From the NCBI GenBank assembly GCA_943330835.2, contig CALQJH020000058.1:1-9250 (forward strand): a DNA stretch of 9,250 bases. Reading direction: 5' to 3'. Of the stretch, positions 7,450-9,250 are shown in pieces (the stretch's first letter is position 1; each line of letters starts with the position of its first letter). The DNA comes from Candidatus Kuenenia stuttgartensis (GTDB lineage Bacteria > Bacteroidota > Bacteroidia > Chitinophagales > Chitinophagaceae). Below the pieces are notes generated by a model. The model had not been told where the DNA came from. It ran no database searches and saw only the letters and a list, made by a program, of their open reading frames with translations. The position numbers were made by a program, and so were the translations under genes.

Positions 7450-7535
7450 TTTTTTATTCTTAAATCTTTTTTAAATTAATTAAATTAATTATCTAATATT
7501 GTTTTAATTTCGTTCACTTTATCAAATCCTACATA
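7450..7535 (+). promoter_or_regulatory. AT-rich spacer before the Ig-repeat gene, possible promoter region
   Basis: This 86-base gap is the longest between complete genes. It has a tandem duplication of the 9-mer AAATTAATT at 7473-7490, each unit containing the palindrome AATTAATT. Next comes TAATATTG at 7494-7501, which is one base off the Bacteroidota -7 consensus TAnnTTTG and lies about 35 bases before the next ATG. No TTTG -33 element at the right spacing was found. The downstream gene might therefore have its own promoter as well as operon read-through. This is weak evidence. Confidence 0.25.
7473..7490. repeat. Two perfect tandem copies of a 9-bp AT-only unit
   Basis: AAATTAATT occurs at 7473-7481 and again, directly adjoining, at 7482-7490. 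Every unit contains the self-complementary AATTAATT, so the site could bind a protein or simply be flexible AT-rich DNA. In a genome this AT-rich a chance origin is possible. Confidence 0.6.
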
Positions 7536-9250
7536 ATGGCTTACTTAAAAATCATTCGATCTTTATTTGCATCTTTTTTTATTGCAATCATTTGCATCTC
7601 CAATTCCAATGCACAGGATATTCCTAAAAAAGGAATCTTGCTAGAGCAAGGGGGTGTAAAAATTGAACTAGGTGTAAAAATTCCTAAAAAAGCTTGTGAC
7701 CCAAGTAATTTCAAAAAATCAATATTCTGTATTTATGTTTTCAATGCAAAATATTTACCTGGTCTTAAACAATATTTGAACTGGAAGATGGATTTTGTAA
7801 ACTGTAACGGGGACATAGTTGAGAAAACAATTTCGGTAGACTTAAGGGGTATTAAAAACGAAGGTCAGAACTTAAGTAATATTTGGGAATTCGATGGCAA
7901 TCAAATTGAGAAAGCTTATTATAATGTAGAAAATTCGGATTATCCAGATAATACCAAAGATTTCGCCAAGGCTAAAGCTCAGTCTTCACCCGCAGATTCT
8001 ATTGTTGGTAATGCCGCAATTATTCTAGGGGAGTCTGTAACGCTTACTGTAAAAGGTGGATCATTAACAAGCGATGCAAAATGGGTTTGGTATAGTGGGT
8101 CTTGTAGCGGTGGAACAAAAGAAGGAGAAGGGCCTTCTATCACTAAAAATAACATTAATAAAAATACGAATTTCTTTGTAAGGGCAGAAGGTGCAAGAAA
8201 TACAACTACTTGTGTTTCCAAACAAGTTGTAGTAGATAATAATAGTCGTCCTGCTGATGGTATTGAGGGAAGAATGAAAATATGCAAAACACAAGTCAAC
8301 AAAGAGATATTATTATATGTTGTTGGGGGTAAAAAAGGATTAAACGCACATTGGGTTTGGTATAAAAATAACTGTAATGGATTTCTTGTAGGTACAGGGG
8401 ATTCAATTTATGTTTCACCTGATAAAACGATTACTTACTTCGTAAGAGCAGAAGGACCAACAATAAATTCTACTAGTTGTGTTTCACATACTATTGAGGT
8501 ACTGGACCCATCTATAAAGCCCCAAAGCATTGAAGTTACTCAGCCAAATAAATGCGCTAATCAAAGTATTATCCTTGAACAAAAAGACGGGAAATTATCA
8601 AATAATGCTCATTGGGTTTGGAGATCACAAATTGAAAATAATTCAGCACCAAGAGAGGAAGGACAAGGTTCTAAAATCACCGTTTTAACTGATGCAGCTA
8701 CAACTTATTCAGTATCGGCAGAGGATGATGTATGTCCTTCTACAGATGAAACAACTGTTTTGGTTAATGTTAAAATTCTTTCTCAGGATCCTTCTGGAAT
8801 TATTGTACAAAAGGAGAAAAGAAACCATTATAAATTAACAGTAGATGGAGGAATCCTGGGAGATGGGGCAAAGTGGGTATGGTATAAAAACAAGTGTGAA
8901 GGAGATAGGATTTCTAGTGGTGAATCTACAATTAGCTACAAATCAAAAAAAGGAGACAATGTTATTTATCTAAGTGGTGAGGGAGATTGTAATAAAACAA
9001 GTTGTACAAGTACAAACTCAAATGAAATAGTTTTTGAAAAAAGAAATACAGTAGGAAAACATAAAAACTTCTGGTTTATTAATGGAGGAGTAGTTGGACA
9101 AACTGCAGACAATTTTAATAATTATATTGCAACATTTGGTTGCAGATGGGTGTATGTAAGCGCAAAATTTAGTCTCGAAAAAGGTGACCAATATTATTAT
9201 GATAACAGTGGATTGGTAAACAATCCTTCAGGATCCAGCTATCAATTTAA
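7536..9250 (+). CDS. Secreted multi-Ig-like-repeat surface protein, N-terminal 571 residues (3' end outside window)
   Basis: The frame opens at ATG 7536 and has no stop before the window ends. A signal peptide is clear: basic MAYLKIIR, a hydrophobic core, then NSNAQ with probable cleavage after A26. Residues 27-150 form an unrecognised N-terminal region with cysteines at 54, 65 and 90. Four Ig-like repeats follow at about 153-233, 244-323, 331-413 and 419-501. Each has W-V-W near its centre (WVWY at 183-186, 273-276 and 447-450; WVWR at 360-363), and most have a Cys pair and a Y/F-V-R-A-E-G-like strand. They resemble the Ig_7 (CHU_C-associated) type of Bacteroidota exported proteins. From about residue 507 a different, aromatic, alternating sequence begins (NFWFINGGVV, RWVYVSAKFS). 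It may be beta-barrel or another beta domain, but it is cut off. It is probably periplasmic, outer-membrane or cell-surface and may be exported by type IX secretion; the sorting end is not visible. No enzyme motif was seen. Confidence 0.85.
   Translation, partial: MAYLKIIRSLFASFFIAIICISNSNAQDIPKKGILLEQGGVKIELGVKIPKKACDPSNFKKSIFCIYVFNAKYLPGLKQYLNWKMDFVNCNGDIVEKTISVDLRGIKNEGQNLSNIWEFDGNQIEKAYYNVENSDYPDNTKDFAKAKAQSSPADSIVGNAAIILGESVTLTVKGGSLTSDAKWVWYSGSCSGGTKEGEGPSITKNNINKNTNFFVRAEGARNTTTCVSKQVVVDNNSRPADGIEGRMKICKTQVNKEILLYVVGGKKGLNAHWVWYKNNCNGFLVGTGDSIYVSPDKTITYFVRAEGPTINSTSCVSHTIEVLDPSIKPQSIEVTQPNKCANQSIILEQKDGKLSNNAHWVWRSQIENNSAPREEGQGSKITVLTDAATTYSVSAEDDVCPSTDETTVLVNVKILSQDPSGIIVQKEKRNHYKLTVDGGILGDGAKWVWYKNKCEGDRISSGESTISYKSKKGDNVIYLSGEGDCNKTSCTSTNSNEIVFEKRNTVGKHKNFWFINGGVVGQTADNFNNYIATFGCRWVYVSAKFSLEKGDQYYYDNSGLVNNPSGSSYQF
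7992..9038 (+). repeat. Four Ig-like domain repeats within the surface-protein gene
   Basis: The repeats lie at about 7992-8234, 8265-8504, 8526-8774 and 8790-9038. The Trp-Val-Trp cores are spaced 90, 87 and 87 residues apart. Common features in order are a Gly-rich turn with Leu, the A-K/H-W-V-W core, a Cys, a G-x-G or S-G-E turn, a beta strand with S-I/T-I, a strand like F-V-R-A-E-G, and a second Cys. Repeat 3 has lost the first Cys and the Tyr after the Trp-Val-Trp. Repeat 4 has a shifted strand (YLSGEGDC). Divergence at the DNA level shows that these are old duplications, not recent ones. Confidence 0.8.

Noticed and set aside
7432..7472. A-run, then T-runs at the end of STK2, looking like a terminator
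   Set aside because: The A and T tracts do not pair cleanly and contain no GC stem; the pattern fits plain AT-rich spacer plus Lys codons.
7620..7692. 13-base direct repeat ATTCCTAAAAAAG, 60 bases apart (7620-7632 and 7680-7692)
   Set aside because: It encodes the short peptide IPKK twice in the N-terminal region; A-rich Lys codons make this likely by chance, and no mobile-element features accompany it.
7979..8302. Open frames on the minus strand inside the Ig-repeat gene
   Set aside because: They oppose a long plus-strand frame with signal peptide and clear protein repeats; their translations show no domain and are frame shadows.

Overview
The window is AT-rich (about one third GC by eye). 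All seven genes lie on the + strand and are tightly packed. Several features point to the phylum Bacteroidota, probably a free-living member: very A/T-rich translation start regions without clear Shine-Dalgarno sequences, Lys/Asn/Ile-rich proteins, a secreted protein built from Ig-like repeats of a kind common in that phylum (W-V-W-Y core, V-R-A-E-G strand), and PknB-like transmembrane kinases. The species cannot be named from sequence alone.

Layout: (1) the 3' end of an M48 zinc metallopeptidase gene (1-286, cut by the window edge); (2) a membrane-anchored protein with two LEA type 2/WHy-like repeats (369-1274); (3) a double-FHA ABCG-type half transporter, FHA-FHA-ATPase-permease in one chain (1286-3634); (4) a transmembrane Hanks-type Ser/Thr kinase with a small cysteine-containing periplasmic domain (3642-5093); (5) a complete second M48 peptidase, paralogous to the first (5123-5968); (6) a second transmembrane Ser/Thr kinase with a Thr/Pro/Val-rich periplasmic spacer and a lysine-rich tail (6025-7449); (7) the first 571 codons of a large secreted protein with four Ig-like repeats, cut by the right edge (7536-9250).

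Gaps between genes are 82, 11, 7, 29, 56 and 86 bases. No convincing terminator separates them, so genes 2-6 at least probably form one operon. The reading offered here, an inference, is a phosphorylation-controlled envelope module. Two kinases with periplasmic tails sense the envelope. Their phosphothreonines (activation-loop TxT sites and acidic juxtamembrane threonines) could be bound by the two FHA domains fused to the transporter, which would then change its activity. The LEA2-like protein, the two secreted M48 peptidases and the Ig-repeat protein would be the periplasmic or surface partners. No PP2C phosphatase, tRNA, rRNA, CRISPR array or mobile element was seen. No stretch longer than about 90 bases lacks a gene.
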